Shown piece after piece: positions 45,533 through 55,564 of a stretch of 64,000 nt of DNA. Both the position numbers and the translations under genes were made by a program. Under the pieces are notes generated by a model, which did not search any database, was not told where the DNA came from, and worked only from the letters and a program-made list of their open reading frames with translations. The stretch is from Rhizobium sp. WSM4643. Lineage in GTDB: Bacteria; Pseudomonadota; Alphaproteobacteria; Rhizobiales; Rhizobiaceae. The stretch is from assembly GCF_025152745.1 (NCBI RefSeq), contig NZ_CP104040.1:3592501-3656500 (forward strand). Reading direction: 5' to 3'. The first letter of the stretch is position 1; each line of letters begins with the position of its first letter.

Positions 45533-46768
45533 TCAGGCGGCGACGGGGCTGGCCAAAAGCGCCTTCAGGCAGGCTTCCGCCGAAGGTTCGCGCTCGGAGC
45601 GTTCGATGAAACCGCCGCCGAAGACGCGGGCGTTGTCGCCGGGGGCCGAATAAAGCGCGCAGGCCTGGCCGGGTGCGATGCCCGCCTCGCCGACCGTCAG
45701 GTCGACATAGGTGCCTGTTGCATCGACATGCAGCACGGCGGGCGCCGGCGCCCGTGTCGAGCGGACCTTGGCGTAACAGGCAAAGCCCTTGCCGGACGCG
45801 GCTTCCTGAAGTGTCTCATCGCCCAGCCAGTTGATGTCGCGCAGGTAGACGCGGTGCGTTTCCAGCGCCTCCTTCGGTCCGACGATGACCCGGCGCGAAC
45901 GGGCGTCGAGAAAGACGACGTAGAGCGGTTCGCCGGTAGCGATGCCGATGCCGCGGCGCTGGCCGATCGTGAAATGCAGGATACCCTCATGGGTTCCGAG
46001 CACGCGGCCATCGAGATGGACGATATCGCCGGCAAGCGCCGCATTCGGCTTCAGCTTGGTGATGACGTCGGAATATTTGCCCTGCGGCACGAAACAGATG
46101 TCCTGGCTGTCGGCCTTCTTGGCAACGACGAGGCCCATCTCTTCAGCAAGCCTGCGGGTCTCGGCCTTCGGCAGGCCGCCCAGGGGAAAGCGGAGATAAT
46201 CGATCTGCTCCTGCGTCGTGGCGAAGAGGAAATAGCTTTGGTCGCGGTCGGCATCGGCCGGGCGGAAAAGCGCGCGGCGGCCGGGATTGTCCGGCGAAGG
46301 GTTCAGTCCCGAGCGGATATAGTGACCGGTCGCCAGCGCATCAGCGCCAAGCTCCTTGGCGGTCGCCAGCAGATCGGCGAATTTGACGGTCTGGTTGCAG
46401 GAAACGCAAGGGATCGGCGTTTCGCCCGCCACATAGCTCTCGGCGAAGGGATTGATCACCGTCTCGCGGAAGCGCTTTTCGTAATCGAGCACATAATGCG
46501 GGATGCCGAGCGTTTCACAGACGCGGCGCGCATCGTCGATATCCTGGCCGGCGCAGCAGGAACCGGCGCGGTGAACGGCGGCGCCATGATCGTAAAGCTG
46601 CAGCGTAATGCCGAGCACATCGTAACCCTGCTGTTTGAGAAGGCCGGCGACGACGGATGAATCGACGCCGCCCGACATGGCAACGACGACACGGGTCTCT
46701 TCCGGCTTCTTGTCAAAATCCAGTGTGTTCAACGATGGTGCCATTCTGCTTGGGTCACGATCCGCCAT
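45533..46768 (-). CDS. mnmA: tRNA-specific 2-thiouridylase MnmA
   Basis: Adds sulfur to wobble uridine 34 of tRNA-Lys, -Glu and -Gln. The PP-loop [13 protein letters not shown] lies at about 30-42. The catalytic cysteine pair occurs in [13 protein letters not shown] (about 119-131) and in DSQDICFVP (about 220). The length of 411 residues includes an N-terminal extension of about 25 residues. An ATG at codon 9 (46744) is an alternative; neither has a clear ribosome site. It stands alone next to the tRNA-Met gene. Confidence 0.94.
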   Translation of the reverse strand: MADRDPSRMAPSLNTLDFDKKPEETRVVVAMSGGVDSSVVAGLLKQQGYDVLGITLQLYDHGAAVHRAGSCCAGQDIDDARRVCETLGIPHYVLDYEKRFRETVINPFAESYVAGETPIPCVSCNQTVKFADLLATAKELGADALATGHYIRSGLNPSPDNPGRRALFRPADADRDQSYFLFATTQEQIDYLRFPLGGLPKAETRRLAEEMGLVVAKKADSQDICFVPQGKYSDVITKLKPNAALAGDIVHLDGRVLGTHEGILHFTIGQRRGIGIATGEPLYVVFLDARSRRVIVGPKEALETHRVYLRDINWLGDETLQEAASGKGFACYAKVRSTRAPAPAVLHVDATGTYVDLTVGEAGIAPGQACALYSAPGDNARVFGGGFIERSEREPSAEACLKALLASPVAA

Positions 46769-46907
46769 TGCGCTGCAATTGCGGCGGATTGCTGATCTCC
46801 GGCGGGATCGGCCGCCGTCTCTCGATGAGGCACCGATATAGAAAGGATTGTCCCTGGACGCAAGGGGCGGCGTTCGGCGCCTGAGCGTTTCGCATTCCCG
46901 TACAAAG

Positions 46908-46934
46908 AAAGGCGCAGCCGAAGCCGCGCCTTGG
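46908..46934 (-). terminator. Rho-independent terminator of the 33-residue peptide gene
   Basis: On the minus strand AAGGCGCGGC-TTCG-GCTGCGCCTT forms a stable stem with a TTCG tetraloop, followed by TCTTTGT, 16 bp after the stop of the small gene. Confidence 0.8.
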
Positions 46935-46949
46935 AAGCGGGGGTGCGGC

Positions 46950-47051
46950 TCAAGTGCCGATCAGCTTGTTGCAGGCGAATGCGATGCCCGGATTGGCGAT
47001 AATGGCGGTCACGAGCGCCAGTCCGATCATCGAGAATGAATAGCGTTTCAT
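46950..47051 (-). CDS. Small secreted or membrane peptide (33 residues)
   Basis: The ORF encodes [20 protein letters not shown] plus [13 protein letters not shown]: a basic start and a hydrophobic core, like a signal peptide or single membrane helix, with a cysteine near the end. AGGAGG lies 7 bp before the ATG, and a strong terminator follows closely, so it looks like a complete small transcription unit. An ATG two codons upstream is possible but overlaps the ribosome site. Family unknown. Confidence 0.6.
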   Translation of the reverse strand: MKRYSFSMIGLALVTAIIANPGIAFACNKLIGT

Positions 47052-47176
47052 AGACATCCTCCTTTCCAGCCCACGACAATTATGCCGCTTCTGCCGCCTT
47101 TCTCAAAATGACGAATGCTTGATAGCGCCAGGGGGCATGCGCCGGACGGCTGATCCCCGCTACAGAGCAAGCGCTT

Positions 47177-49261
47177 CTATCTGCGTGACGAAGCGGCCTT
47201 GAGACCGCCGCCGTGGATCAGCGCCTCCGCCTCGTGCTGCGGCATCGGCCGGCCGAGCAGATAGCCCTGCACCTCACTGAAACCTTCGGCGCGCAGCTTC
47301 TGCAACTGCTCCTCCGTCTCGATCCCTTCGGCCAGGGTCGTCGCATTGAAGCCGGAGCCGATGCCGGCGACGGCGCGCACGATGGCGAGATTGCCCGCAT
47401 CCGTCTCGATACCCGAAACGAAGCTGCGGTCTAGCTTGATCTTGTCGAAGGGGAAGGACCTCAGATAGCTCAGCGACGAATAGCCGGTGCCGAAATCGTC
47501 GATGGCGATGCGGACGCCGAGCGCCTTCAATGCCCGCAGCAGCGGCAGGCTTTGGTCGGCATCGGTCAGGAATACGGACTCGGTGATCTCGATTTCAAGC
47601 CGGTCGGCATTGAGGCCCGTCTCGTCGAGCGCCGCCACCACGGTCGAAAGCAGGCTCGCATGCCGAAACTGGCTGACGGAGAGATTGACGGCGATCCTCA
47701 GATGAACGGGCCAACCGGCAGCCGCGCGGCAGGCTTCCCCGATCACCCAGTCGCCGATCGGCACGATGAGGCCGGTCTCCTCGGCAAGCGGAATGAATTC
47801 CATCGGCGCCACCAGCCCGCGCTTGGGGTGGCGCCAGCGGATCAGCGCCTCGAAGCCGCCGATGCCGTCATTGTCGAGCCGCACGATCGGCTGGTAGTGC
47901 AGTTCGAACTGGCGCTTCTCCAGCGCTTCCCACAGCTCGGCGGTCATCACGTGCCGGCGCTCGGCGGCAAGCCGCATTTCCGTCTCGTAGAAACGATAGG
48001 TCGAGCGTCCGCTCTCCTTGGCGGCATAGAGCGCAAGATCCGCGTGCCGCATCAGCACATCCGCGTCGCCGGCATGATCGGGCGCCAAGGCGATGCCGAT
48101 ACTGCAGGTGACGTGCTCCCGGACGCCGTCGAGATCGAAGGCACGGCTCAGCGCCTTGAGCAGCCGCTGCGCAAAACGCACTGCCCGCTCCGGCTCGTCG
48201 AGCTCCAGCACGACGGCGAATTCGTCGCCGCCAAGACGGGCGACAAGATCACCCTCCTCCGCCAGTTGACGCAGCCGCTCCGACACCTGGCAAAGCAGCG
48301 CGTCGCCGGCGGCGTGTCCCTTGCTGTCGTTGATATGCTTGAAGTGATCGACGTCGATATAAAGCAGCGCAATCGGGCTGTCGGCGGCCGCTTCGACCGC
48401 CCGCTGGTTGATACGCATGGAAAATGCCGCCCGGTTCGGCAGGCCGGTGAGCGGATCATGCATAGCGAGATGGGCAAGCTTTGCCTCAACGGCGCGCTCC
48501 TCCGTCACGTCTTGCGAGATACCGAGCAGATAACGCGGCGAATGGCCCTCGGGCGTCGGCAGGGCGCGCTTGACGGTGCGCAGGAGGCGCGGCGCACCGT
48601 CGGCGCGCAGCATGGTCTCCTCGAAGCTGATCGCCGTATTGGCTTCGAAGGCCCGGCGATCCTGCTCGCGGAAGGCGTCTGTCTGACTGGGAGGAAACAG
48701 CGCCCGGTCGGTTCGGCCGACCACGTGCTCCGCCCGCATGCCGACGATGTCGCCGCAGGCCTCATTGAAGAGAATGTAAAGCCCGTCGGCTTCCATGTCC
48801 TTGACGAAGACGCCGACCGGTAGGTTGTCGACGATGCTGTCGAGAAGCGAGCGTGTATCGCTGATCTGGCGTTTGGCGGCGTTGACCTCGCTGCGGTCCT
48901 GCACGATCGCCAGGATTGCGGCCCTGCCCTCGAAGCGCACTTCTCGGCCATAGGTCAGCACTTCGAAGGTCTCGCCACTCGCCTTGAGGTGAACCCAGCG
49001 CTCCGCCTTTTCCATGTCGGTTCGACCGCTGACAGCGTCGATCATCCGTTCCCGCTCATGCTCAGGGCGAATATCCAGAACCGTCATGCGCCGGTATTCG
49101 TCCGCACCGTAGCCGTAAAGTGCCGCCGCCGCCTCGTTGACGATGAGAAAGCGCAGCGATGTCGGATCATAGACCCACATCGGCGACGGATGCGTTGCAA
49201 ACAATGACCGGAAGTCGTCGTTTAATGCTTCGATCTGCTCGGTCTTCTGCAAGGGGGCCAT
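47177..49261 (-). CDS. PAS-GGDEF-EAL protein (cyclic di-GMP turnover)
   Basis: A soluble 694-residue protein. Two PAS domains lie at about 15-130 (FATHPSPMWVYD opening) and 145-260 (NLPVGVFVKDMEADG), then GGDEF (HDPLTGLPNRAAF at about 275, active site LGGDEF at about 345) and EAL (GFEALIRW at about 470, DDFGTGYSSLSYL at about 595). Both active sites are intact. No membrane segment is seen, so signals are probably cytosolic (redox, oxygen or small molecules). The start at 49261 is preferred to a longer ORF start; ribosome-site evidence is weak. Not linked to neighbours. Confidence 0.92.
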   Translation of the reverse strand: MAPLQKTEQIEALNDDFRSLFATHPSPMWVYDPTSLRFLIVNEAAAALYGYGADEYRRMTVLDIRPEHERERMIDAVSGRTDMEKAERWVHLKASGETFEVLTYGREVRFEGRAAILAIVQDRSEVNAAKRQISDTRSLLDSIVDNLPVGVFVKDMEADGLYILFNEACGDIVGMRAEHVVGRTDRALFPPSQTDAFREQDRRAFEANTAISFEETMLRADGAPRLLRTVKRALPTPEGHSPRYLLGISQDVTEERAVEAKLAHLAMHDPLTGLPNRAAFSMRINQRAVEAAADSPIALLYIDVDHFKHINDSKGHAAGDALLCQVSERLRQLAEEGDLVARLGGDEFAVVLELDEPERAVRFAQRLLKALSRAFDLDGVREHVTCSIGIALAPDHAGDADVLMRHADLALYAAKESGRSTYRFYETEMRLAAERRHVMTAELWEALEKRQFELHYQPIVRLDNDGIGGFEALIRWRHPKRGLVAPMEFIPLAEETGLIVPIGDWVIGEACRAAAGWPVHLRIAVNLSVSQFRHASLLSTVVAALDETGLNADRLEIEITESVFLTDADQSLPLLRALKALGVRIAIDDFGTGYSSLSYLRSFPFDKIKLDRSFVSGIETDAGNLAIVRAVAGIGSGFNATTLAEGIETEEQLQKLRAEGFSEVQGYLLGRPMPQHEAEALIHGGGLKAASSRR

Positions 49262-49493
49262 GGAAATTCGCGTGCCGTTGATGCCGATGCCAGGGGTATA
49301 CCGAGAAAAGTTAAATAAAATCAGAATCATACTCAGGGTTAAACTTTAGGCTTCCGCCTTCAGAATGTGCAAAGCGGCGGTCTGCCATCACGATCTCGGC
49401 CCTCGATAAAATGATTTGGGCGCGCTGGAACAATTCCGTCGATCGTGCGTTGCGGCTGATCGATGTCGCATTCGAATTGCTGAGGAGGGTTTC

Positions 49494-49757
49494 ATGGGCA
49501 GGTTCGGCACGACGACGGATTACAGCAGAATCAGACATTGGATCGAGGCGCGCGGCGGCCATCCCGCCCGCATCAAGAACGCACCGGACAGCGAAACCGT
49601 CCGCGTCGATTTTTCCTCGGAACCGGAAGAGATTTCCTGGGATGAATTCTTCCAGGGCCTCAACGGCAGCAGGCTCGCCTTCCTTCACCGCACCAAGGCT
49701 GAAGACGATGCCGCCCGTTTCGGCAAAATCCGCCGCCGGAAACGCCGGCACCATTAA
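49494..49757 (+). CDS. Conserved small basic protein of unknown function
   Basis: An 87-residue product. RIRHWIEARGGHPARIKN (about 11-28) and ISWDEFFQGLNGSRLAFLH (about 46-64) form a pattern I associate with small conserved bacterial proteins of unknown role; the C-terminus is very basic (FGKIRRRKRRHH). GAGGAGG lies about 6 bp before the ATG and fixes the start. It converges on serA and shares the terminator that follows. Confidence 0.75.
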   Translation: MGRFGTTTDYSRIRHWIEARGGHPARIKNAPDSETVRVDFSSEPEEISWDEFFQGLNGSRLAFLHRTKAEDDAARFGKIRRRKRRHH

Positions 49758-49775
49758 TTTGTCTTCTGAAACAGC

Positions 49776-49810
49776 AAAAAACCCGGCGCCGTTTCCAGCG
49801 CCGGGTTTTT
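49776..49810. terminator. Bidirectional terminator between small gene and serA
   Basis: AACCCGGCGC and GCGCCGGGTT form a 10-bp stem with an 8-base loop. A-run before and T-run after the stem make it work in both directions, for the small gene and for serA. Confidence 0.88.
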
Positions 49811-49831
49811 CATTTCCTTGGGAGGAAAAAC

Positions 49832-51427
49832 TCAGTCAATATTGAAGGTCAGCGGCTTTGCCTGGCGTACCGCCTGGTGGGCGGTCAACTCAGCAAGCAC
49901 CGCGTCATCAACCTTGCCGTCGACATAGAGCAGCGCGATGGCGTCGCCGCCCTGCTTGTCGCGGCCGAGCTGGAAGTTGGCGATGTTGACGCCGGCAGCG
50001 CCAAGCGTCGTGCCGATGAAGCCGATCATACCGGGAACGTCCGTATTGGTGATGTAGATCATGTGCGAGCCGACATCGGCATCGAGGTTGATACCCTTGA
50101 TCTGGATGAAGCGCGGCTTGCCGTCCGAAAACACCGTGCCGGCCACCGAGCGTGTCATGCTTTCGGTGGTCACCGTCAGCTTGATATAGCCGTCGAAGAC
50201 GCCTGTCTTGTCGCGCTTGACCTCGGAAAGCACGATGCCCTTTTCCTTGATCATGATTGGCGCCGAAACCATGTTGACGTCGGCGACCTGCGGGCGGATG
50301 AGGCCGGCGAGCACGGCGCTCGTCAGTGCCCGCGTGTTCATGTTGGCGGTGACGCCGTCATAGAGGATTTCGATTTCCTTGATCGGCTCTTCGGTGACCT
50401 GGCCGACGAAGGCGCCGAGAACGTCGGCAAGACGGATGAAGGGCTTCAGGATCGGCGCTTCCTCAGCGGTGATCGACGGCATGTTGATGGCGTTGGAGAC
50501 CGCACCATTGACGAGGTAATCCGCCATCTGTTCGGCCACCTGCAAAGCGACGTTCTCCTGCGCCTCGGTCGTCGAGGCGCCGAGATGCGGCGTACAGACG
50601 ACGTTCGGCAGGCCGAAGAGCGGGCTTTCCTTGGCGGGTTCGACCTCGAACACGTCGAAGGCGGCACCCGCGACATGGCCCGACTTGATCGCTTCGGCAA
50701 GCGCTGCCTCATCGACCAGGCCGCCGCGGGCGCAGTTGATGATGCGCACGCCTGGCTTGGTCTTTGCCAGTGCTTCCTTGTTGAGGATGCCGCGCGTCTT
50801 GTCGGTCATCGGCACATGCAGCGTGATGAAATCGGCCCGGGCGAACAGCTCTTCGAGTTCGACCTTGGTGACGCCCATCTCCTCGGCGCGCTCCTTGGAG
50901 AGGAACGGATCGTAGGCGACGACGTGCATCTTGAGGCCGATGGCCCGGGCGCAGACGATCGAGCCGATATTGCCGGCGCCGATAACGCCGAGCGTCTTGC
51001 CGGTGATCTCGACGCCCATGAACTTCGACTTCTCCCACTTGCCGGCCTGCGTCGAGGTATCGGCTGCCGGAAGCTGGCGGGCGACGGCGAACATCAGCGC
51101 GATCGCGTGTTCGGCCGTCGTGATCGAGTTGCCGAAGGGCGTGTTCATCACGATGATGCCGCGGCGCGAGGCGGCCGGGATATCGACATTGTCGACGCCG
51201 ATACCGGCACGGCCGACGACCTTGAGGTTCGTCGCCGCCTCGATGATCTTTTCCGTCACCTTGGTGGCGGAGCGGATGGCCAGGCCATCATACTTGCCGA
51301 TGACTTCGAGCAGACGGTCTTTGTCCTTGCCGAGCTGCGGTTCGAAATCGACTTCGACGCCGCGGTCGCGAAAAATCTGGACGGCGGTTTCCGACAATTC
51401 GTCGGATACGAGAACGCGAGGTGCCAT
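49832..51427 (-). CDS. serA: D-3-phosphoglycerate dehydrogenase
   Basis: First step of serine synthesis: oxidation of 3-phosphoglycerate with NAD. The 531-residue protein is the long form: catalytic and NAD domains (GRAGIGVDNVD at about 74, GVIGAGNIG at about 147, INCARGGLVDEAAL at about 228 and HLGASTTEAQ with catalytic His at about 277), an intervening ASB domain, and a C-terminal ACT domain (HMIYITNTDVPGMIGFIG at about 459) for serine feedback. AGGAGG precedes the ATG at codon 6 of the longer frame. It follows serC on the same strand. Confidence 0.95.
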   Translation of the reverse strand: MAPRVLVSDELSETAVQIFRDRGVEVDFEPQLGKDKDRLLEVIGKYDGLAIRSATKVTEKIIEAATNLKVVGRAGIGVDNVDIPAASRRGIIVMNTPFGNSITTAEHAIALMFAVARQLPAADTSTQAGKWEKSKFMGVEITGKTLGVIGAGNIGSIVCARAIGLKMHVVAYDPFLSKERAEEMGVTKVELEELFARADFITLHVPMTDKTRGILNKEALAKTKPGVRIINCARGGLVDEAALAEAIKSGHVAGAAFDVFEVEPAKESPLFGLPNVVCTPHLGASTTEAQENVALQVAEQMADYLVNGAVSNAINMPSITAEEAPILKPFIRLADVLGAFVGQVTEEPIKEIEILYDGVTANMNTRALTSAVLAGLIRPQVADVNMVSAPIMIKEKGIVLSEVKRDKTGVFDGYIKLTVTTESMTRSVAGTVFSDGKPRFIQIKGINLDADVGSHMIYITNTDVPGMIGFIGTTLGAAGVNIANFQLGRDKQGGDAIALLYVDGKVDDAVLAELTAHQAVRQAKPLTFNID

Positions 51428-51472
51428 GATGGCCTCCTTCAAAAGTGTTCAGCGATGAATGAATCAGGAATG

Positions 51473-51494
51473 GGCTCCGCCCTATGGCGGAGCC
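51473..51494 (-). other. Intercistronic hairpin between serC and serA
   Basis: GGCTCCGCC and GGCGGAGCC form a perfect 9-bp stem with a 4-base loop in the 80-bp gap. No T-run follows, so it probably protects or separates the two parts of the message rather than ending it. Confidence 0.6.
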
Positions 51495-51507
51495 GGATGC
51501 GATCACC

Positions 51508-52686
51508 TCAGGCGGTCGCCTGAGCGAGCTGCGCCTTCTGTGTTTCGAAGGCCCAGGAAAGCCAGGGCATCAGCTTCTGCATGTCGGATGCCTCGATCGT
51601 GGCGCCGGCCCAGATCCGCAGGCCCGACGGCGCGTCACGGTAGTGGCCGACGTCATAGGCGACACCTTCCTTTTCCAGGAGGCCGACCAGGCCCTTGGCA
51701 AAATTCGCCCGACCGTCGTCGTCAAGCGCTGCGATGTCCTTGTCGACGATCTTCAGGCAGACGGAGGTGTTGGAGGCCGTCTCCGCCTTGACGGCGAGAT
51801 TGGCGATCCAGTCGTTTGCCGCGACGAAATCGTGGATGACCTTGGCATTGGCATCGGCACGCGCGATCAGCCCCTTGAGGCCGCCGACCTGCTTCGCCCA
51901 GACAAGCGCATCGATATAATCCTCGACGCAGAGCATCGACGGCGTGTTGATCGTCTCACCCTGGAAGATGCCCTCCGTCAGCTTGCCGCCCGAAGTCATC
52001 CGGAAGATCTTCGGCAGCGGCCAGGCCGGCGTGTAGGTAACCAGACGCTCGACGGCGCGCGGCGAAAGGATGATGACGCCGTGGGCACCCTCGCCGCCCA
52101 GAACTTTCTGCCAGGAGAAGGTGACGACGTCGAGCTTGGCGAAATCGAGTGCCTGCGCGAAAGCCGCCGAGGTGGCGTCGCAGATCGTCAGGCCCTTGCG
52201 GTCGGCCGGGATGAAATCGGCATTCGGCACGCGCACGCCCGAGGTGGTGCCGTTCCAGGTGAAGACGACGTCGCGGTCGAAATCGACGGCGGACAGATCG
52301 GGAAGCTCGCCGTAACCGGCTTCGAGCTTGCGCACATCCTTGAGCTTCAGTTGCTTGACGACATCGGTAACCCAGCCGGCGCCGAAGCTTTCCCAGGCGA
52401 GCATGTCGACGCCGCGTTCGCCGAGCAGCGACCAGAGCGCCATTTCGACGGCGCCGGTGTCGGACGCCGGAACGATGCCGATGCGGTAATCCGCCGGCAC
52501 TTCGAGAATTTCACGGGTAAGGTCGATGGCCTGTTTGAGCTTGGCCTTGCCGACCTTCGCGCGGTGCGAACGGCCGAGGGCCGCGTCGGAAAGGGCTTCG
52601 AGTGACCAACCGGGGCGCTTCGAGCAGGGGCCAGAAGAAAAATGAGTATTGTTCGGACGGATGTCCGGCTTTGCGGTCTTCGCCAT
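51508..52686 (-). CDS. serC: Phosphoserine aminotransferase
   Basis: PLP enzyme that converts 3-phosphohydroxypyruvate to phosphoserine. The 392-residue protein belongs to the longer alphaproteobacterial/methanosarcinal subclass. The opening [16 protein letters not shown] (about 13-28) is typical, [15 protein letters not shown] (about 74) binds PLP phosphate, and the Schiff-base lysine is in [15 protein letters not shown] (about 190-204). The start lies just after the serC RNA hairpins. First gene of serC-serA; the phosphatase serB is not adjacent. Confidence 0.95.
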   Translation of the reverse strand: MAKTAKPDIRPNNTHFSSGPCSKRPGWSLEALSDAALGRSHRAKVGKAKLKQAIDLTREILEVPADYRIGIVPASDTGAVEMALWSLLGERGVDMLAWESFGAGWVTDVVKQLKLKDVRKLEAGYGELPDLSAVDFDRDVVFTWNGTTSGVRVPNADFIPADRKGLTICDATSAAFAQALDFAKLDVVTFSWQKVLGGEGAHGVIILSPRAVERLVTYTPAWPLPKIFRMTSGGKLTEGIFQGETINTPSMLCVEDYIDALVWAKQVGGLKGLIARADANAKVIHDFVAANDWIANLAVKAETASNTSVCLKIVDKDIAALDDDGRANFAKGLVGLLEKEGVAYDVGHYRDAPSGLRIWAGATIEASDMQKLMPWLSWAFETQKAQLAQATA

Positions 52687-52687
52687 G

Positions 52688-52745
52688 ATGCTATCCTCTC
52701 AGATAGAAAGCCCTTCGTTGGGGAAGGGTGTCCCGCCGCCGTGTG
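52688..52745 (-). ncRNA. serC RNA motif (5' leader of serC)
   Basis: On the minus strand the leader reads GGCGGGACACCCTTCCCC.. with two adjacent hairpins: CCCTTC/GAAGGG (52728-52711) and CTATC-TGAGAG-GATAG (52706-52691). The second covers the ribosome site just before the ATG. This matches the conserved cis element reported upstream of serC in alphaproteobacteria. Its ligand is not established. Confidence 0.8.
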
Positions 52746-52826
52746 TATGGACCCGGCGCGTCATAGTCAAGATCGAAGTGTCGCGGGCGGAACATATTTT
52801 GACGCAGGGCGGGATGGCCGCAATAG

Positions 52827-52857
52827 GAAAGAGCCGCCCGGTCGGGGCGGCTTTCAG
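52827..52857 (-). terminator. Terminator of the outer membrane protein gene
   Basis: On the minus strand AAAGCCGCCC and GGGCGGCT form a stem with a 5-base loop, followed by CTTTCC, about 18 bp after the stop codon. Confidence 0.75.
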
Positions 52858-52874
52858 ATGTCAGGGGATCGGAC

Positions 52875-53711
52875 TTACTTGTAGACAGGCTGCTGCAGCG
52901 GGATTTCCGGCGGCGGTTCGTAGCTCGCCTGGGCGCAACCGCCGAAGAGATAGCGGGCGCCGACGCGGGCTTCGTGGGCGCTCAGACCCTTGTCGCGGCC
53001 CGGGCCGCCATTGTCGGCATAGCCGAACATGTTGCCGCCATCGATATGCAGGTAACGGTAGCCGACATCGGCCTTGATGTTGCAGGTCACGTCGATCGAA
53101 GCGCCGGCCATGAGCGCGTAGGTGAAGCGCCAGTTGCCCTTGCCGCCATGGGTGACCTGGTCGTCGCAGAAGCTGCCGTCATCGGCACAGGCGACGTTGC
53201 TGAGGTTCTTCCACTTCACGTAAGAACCGCCGATACCGGCGCCGACATAAGGCGTGACGTAGCCGTAGGTGCCGAGATCGACATAGGCGTTGGCGAGCAG
53301 CGTATAGGCTGTCAGCGAAGAGCGGTCGCTCGAGGTGCAGTCCACCAGCGGAAAGCCGCACTGCCCGACCGTCGAGCCGTTGAAATCCGCCTGGGTGAGA
53401 TAGTCGAAGGTCAGATCGGTGCGCAGATAGCTGTTGATCTGGTAACCGACACCACCGCCGACAGTCCATGTATCGTCCAGATCGGCGTCGTCGAAATCGA
53501 CCTCCGTGGCGTTGCTGCCCTGGAAATAGCGGGCGCCGCGCAGATCGGTGAAGGCATAGCCGACATCGCCGCGCAGGTACCAGCCAGTCGCTTCGGTGAC
53601 CGTCACCTCAGGCGGCTGCTCCGGGATAGGCTCGGCAGGGGCGAGGTCCGCGGAATAGGCGTTTGTCGCGATCAACAATGCGGCGAAGATGCCGGACAAG
53701 CTTCTTTTCAT
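52875..53711 (-). CDS. Omp25/RopB-like outer membrane beta-barrel protein
   Basis: A 278-residue outer membrane protein. Signal peptide MKRSLSGIFAALLIATNAYS (1-20), then a proline-rich linker, and an eight-stranded barrel: GWYLRGDVGYAFTD (about 42-55), WTVGGGVGYQINSYLRTDL, YGYVTPYVGAGIGGSYVKW and YRYLHIDGG. It ends in a proline-rich tail rather than a terminal Phe, which is unusual for a barrel end; the last strand ARVGARYLFGG is followed by about 22 extra residues. Four cysteines in loops may pair. The start is the ATG at codon 4 of the longer GTG-led frame. Confidence 0.82.
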   Translation of the reverse strand: MKRSLSGIFAALLIATNAYSADLAPAEPIPEQPPEVTVTEATGWYLRGDVGYAFTDLRGARYFQGSNATEVDFDDADLDDTWTVGGGVGYQINSYLRTDLTFDYLTQADFNGSTVGQCGFPLVDCTSSDRSSLTAYTLLANAYVDLGTYGYVTPYVGAGIGGSYVKWKNLSNVACADDGSFCDDQVTHGGKGNWRFTYALMAGASIDVTCNIKADVGYRYLHIDGGNMFGYADNGGPGRDKGLSAHEARVGARYLFGGCAQASYEPPPEIPLQQPVYK

Positions 53712-53923
53712 GGATCCCACTCCAAAATCCCGTTGCGTCGGCAGGCTCGGTCGCTGCCAATCTGGTACGCTTGGGATGGATAATGAATGGGAAACGTTAA
53801 AAGCTGCTTAACCACGATTATTTACCTTGATGCCAGGCATCAAGGCGGCCCGAAACATAGATCGGTTTGCTCATCGGGATGGTATGGCCGCGGCGATCGG
53901 CTCAAAATAGTGCGCATGCATAA

Positions 53924-53951
53924 CAAAAGCCGGCACTTGTGCCGGCTTTTG
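53924..53951 (-). terminator. Rho-independent terminator of glmM
   Basis: AAAAGCCGGCAC and GTGCCGGCTTTT form a 12-bp stem with a short TT loop, with A- and T-runs on both sides, 20 bp after the glmM stop. Confidence 0.88.
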
Positions 53952-53970
53952 ACATCTCGCCCCGAAAAAA

Positions 53971-55323
53971 TCAGGCGGCAGTCCGGACGTTCGAGATGGT
54001 GCCGATCAGCTCGTTGACGATGCGCTCGATCTGGGCGCGGTCGTCGCCTTCGGCCATGACGCGGATCAGCGGTTCGGTGCCGGAGGGGCGGATGACGAGG
54101 CGGCCGTTCCTGGCAAGCTCGGCTTCGGCATCGGCGATCGCCTTCTGCACCTGGATATCCTCCAGCGGCTTGCCACCGCTGATGCGAACATTGCGCAGCA
54201 GCTGCGGCACCGGCTCGAAGCGACGGCAGACCTCGCTGACGGTCCGGCCGGTGCGTTTGACTGCAGCCAGGATCTGCAGGGCCGCGACGAGACCGTCGCC
54301 GGTCGTGCCGTAATCCGAAAGCACGATATGGCCCGACTGCTCGCCACCGACATTGTAATTGTGCTGGCGCATATGCTCGACGACGTAGCGGTCGCCGACC
54401 CGCGTGCGGGCAAGCGCCAGGCCACGCTCATCGAGAAAGCGCTCGAGACCGAGATTGGACATGACGGTGGCGACGATGCCGTTGCCGCGCAGCTGCTGGC
54501 TCTCGGCCCAGCTTTCGGCGATGACGGCCATCAACTGGTCGCCGTCGACGATCGAACCGTTTTCATCGACGATGATGACGCGATCCGCGTCGCCGTCGAG
54601 CGCGATGCCGATATCGGCGCGCACCTCGTCGACCTTCTTCTGCAGCGCGACGGGACTGGTGGAACCACAATTGAGGTTGATGTTGATGCCGCTCGGCTCG
54701 TTGCCGATAGTGACGACCTCAGCACCGAGTTCCCAGAGCACGGCGGGCGCCACCTTGTAGGCGGCACCGTTGGCGCAATCGATGGCGATCCGGAGACCCT
54801 GCAGCGTGACGTCGCGCGGCAGCGTGCGTTTGACGTGCTCGAGATAGCGATAGATATCGCCATCGACGCGCTTGGCTCGGCCGATTTCCTCAGCCTTGGC
54901 AAGCTGCCCCGATAGATCCTTCTCGAGCAGATCCTCGATCTGCGCTTCGATGTCATCGGAGAGCTTGTAGCCGTCCGGACCGAAAAGTTTGATACCATTG
55001 TCTTGGAAGGGATTGTGCGAAGCCGAAATCATCACCCCAATATCGCATCGCAGGGAACGCGTCAGCATGGCAACCGCAGGTGTCGGAATAGGGCCGAGCA
55101 GGAACACGTCCAGTCCAGCCGCGGTAAAACCGGCCACGAGGGCATTCTCCAGCATGTATCCTGACAGGCGTGTGTCCTTGCCGATCACCACACGATGACG
55201 GTGGGCGCCGTTACGGAAAATCGTTCCTGCGGCGATGCCAACCCGCATCGCAAGGTCCGGTGTCATAGGGAAGACGTTGGCCTGGCCGCGAATGCCGTCC
55301 GTACCGAAATAGCGTCTTTTCAT
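53971..55323 (-). CDS. glmM: Phosphoglucosamine mutase
   Basis: Interconverts glucosamine 6-phosphate and 1-phosphate on the way to UDP-GlcNAc for peptidoglycan and lipid A. The 450-residue protein opens [14 protein letters not shown] (3-16), with the phosphoserine loop [14 protein letters not shown] (about 99-112), metal-binding [12 protein letters not shown] (about 242) and the sugar loop [11 protein letters not shown] (about 325). AGGAG lies just before the ATG and rejects an 18-codon extension. It follows ftsH on the same strand, separated by a terminator, an order widely kept in alphaproteobacteria. Confidence 0.95.
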   Translation of the reverse strand: MKRRYFGTDGIRGQANVFPMTPDLAMRVGIAAGTIFRNGAHRHRVVIGKDTRLSGYMLENALVAGFTAAGLDVFLLGPIPTPAVAMLTRSLRCDIGVMISASHNPFQDNGIKLFGPDGYKLSDDIEAQIEDLLEKDLSGQLAKAEEIGRAKRVDGDIYRYLEHVKRTLPRDVTLQGLRIAIDCANGAAYKVAPAVLWELGAEVVTIGNEPSGININLNCGSTSPVALQKKVDEVRADIGIALDGDADRVIIVDENGSIVDGDQLMAVIAESWAESQQLRGNGIVATVMSNLGLERFLDERGLALARTRVGDRYVVEHMRQHNYNVGGEQSGHIVLSDYGTTGDGLVAALQILAAVKRTGRTVSEVCRRFEPVPQLLRNVRISGGKPLEDIQVQKAIADAEAELARNGRLVIRPSGTEPLIRVMAEGDDRAQIERIVNELIGTISNVRTAA

Positions 55324-55507
55324 CTGCACTCCTGCGCTTTCCGCGCGCCATTCAAGGCAGCGCACCGTTCCAAGCAAATCCGGCTTCAGTGAATTGTCGT
55401 CAATCCACGAGCGTGATTCATGCTTGCCTCAATTCAGCGGAATGCCACAAAATGCGGCGATCAGCACGTAAATTAGCAAGAAAAATGATTATATCCCGTT
55501 ACCAATT

Positions 55508-55543
55508 GAAAAAGCCGGATCTCCCACGTCGGAAATCCGGCCT
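55508..55543 (-). terminator. Rho-independent terminator of ftsH
   Basis: On the minus strand GGCCGGAT and ATCCGGCT form a stem with a 14-base loop, followed by TTTTTC, about 22 bp after the ftsH stop. Confidence 0.78.
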
Positions 55544-55564
55544 TGTTCAAGGTGGTGTCGCTGT

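Noticed and set aside
49877..51523. 548-codon plus-strand frame opposite serA
   Set aside because: Antisense shadow of serA; Asp/Arg/Gly-rich with no domain.
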